Origin: Fen-671 sp963794745
GTDB lineage: Bacteria; Actinomycetota; Acidimicrobiia; Acidimicrobiales; Palsa-688
Assembly: GCA_963794745.1 (NCBI GenBank)
Contig: CAWCEZ010000010.1
Location: 310,001 to 374,000 of the forward strand
Direction of reading: 5' to 3'
Length of the DNA: 64,000 nucleotides
The notes beneath the pieces were generated by a model. That model did no database searches, was not told the origin of the DNA, and saw only the letters and a list, made by a program, of their open reading frames with translations. Position 1 is the stretch's first letter. Each line of letters begins with the position of its first letter. This document shows positions 63,817 to 64,000 of the stretch, in pieces. A program made the position numbers and the translations under genes.

Positions 63817-64000
63817 ATGGCTATCACCACGCTCCAGCGGGGAACCGAAAACCCCTCCCCTACTGACCTAGGTACCGCGCCCATCGCGACCGACCTCGAG
63901 GCTCGCGCCCATCGGCGGCGCCCGGCGAGGGCGCTCCGCTCCTTGGCCCGTGGCCGGGCCACTGACCCGGCATGGGTAAGGCCGGCCTTGCTGGTCCTGC
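63817..64000 (+). CDS. Start of a probable membrane glycosyltransferase (GT39-like), cut by the window end
   Basis: From ATG 63817 the frame stays open for 61 codons to the end of the window. It encodes a basic, polar N-terminus (many Arg) ending in ATDPAWVRPALLVL, where a hydrophobic span begins. This head is typical of actinobacterial GT39/ArnT-type mannosyltransferases, which often lie beside two-component genes. The call rests on that short motif and position only. It is divergent from the response regulator, with 97 bases between starts. Confidence 0.4.
   Translation, partial: MAITTLQRGTENPSPTDLGTAPIATDLEARAHRRRPARALRSLARGRATDPAWVRPALLVL

Overview
This is a GC-rich 64-kb chromosomal segment, almost certainly from an actinomycete-type bacterium (Actinomycetota). 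The reasons are the GTG/TTG-rich start codons, a DasR orthologue with textbook dre operators, Streptomyces-style sugar ABC importers that carry no ATPase gene, and a sortase with an LPxTG substrate. The G1-type (eqolisin) acid peptidase and the lack of lipoboxes on the solute-binding proteins would fit an acidophilic Acidimicrobiia-like lineage, but that is a guess. The theme is carbohydrate uptake and catabolism. There are four binding-protein/permease sets (431-3812, 31633-34840, 47205-50390, 54921-58118), each beside its own regulator or enzymes. No tRNA, rRNA, CRISPR array, transposase or phage gene was recognised.

Layout. 1-10.6 kb: a catabolic island with an ABC importer, a DUF624 membrane protein, two possible tiny translationally coupled ORFs, a DapA-family aldolase/dehydratase, an SDR, an aldehyde dehydrogenase, RidA and a D-serine-dehydratase-like PLP enzyme. 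It is bracketed by two inverted, about 96% identical copies of an amidohydrolase 3' end. 10.7-16.2 kb: an amino-sugar/tagatose cluster (DeoR regulator, SIS protein, ROK kinase) divergent from a fused PfkB kinase + GatZ/KbaZ protein. 16.3-31.2 kb: a mixed region with a methyltransferase, LacI/MFS and TetR/hydrolase divergent pairs, a 2-hydroxyacid dehydrogenase, OsmC, two uncharacterised propeller-like proteins, a CHASE-GGDEF-EAL protein, a G1-like peptidase, and a sortase with its LPPTG substrate. 31.6-38.4 kb: ABC importer, GH3 glycosidase and LacI regulator. 38.5-45.5 kb: UPF0303/Gfo-Idh with LacI, an MFS drug-type transporter, ManA, a DUF1349 protein and an RDD protein. 45.5-53.1 kb: a ROK-regulated operon (regulator, GH15, binding protein, two permeases, GH66) with both glycosidases apparently cytoplasmic. 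This suggests uptake and intracellular degradation of alpha-1,6-glucans or isomalto-oligosaccharides. 53.2-61.4 kb: a DasR-type chitobiose/GlcNAc locus (SIS protein, dasR, tandem dre, dasABC-like importer, SIS deaminase, nagA, GlcNAc kinase). 61.4-64 kb: a two-component system and the start of a probable membrane glycosyltransferase.

How it works together. The DasR locus reads as a complete route: import of chitin oligomers or GlcNAc, phosphorylation, deacetylation by NagA, then deamination by an SIS enzyme standing in for NagB. The 10.7-16.2 kb cluster could feed galactosamine or tagatose to fructose-6-phosphate. It would use the known D-tagatose kinase (PF00294) and D-tagatose-6-phosphate 4-epimerase (PF08013) chemistries, here fused in one polypeptide.

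Caveat. Nine otherwise well-conserved genes each carry a single net one-base frameshift, mostly at or beside short homopolymer or GC-rich runs. They are listed as pseudogenes because that is how the sequence reads, but the pattern looks more like consensus sequencing error than real decay.
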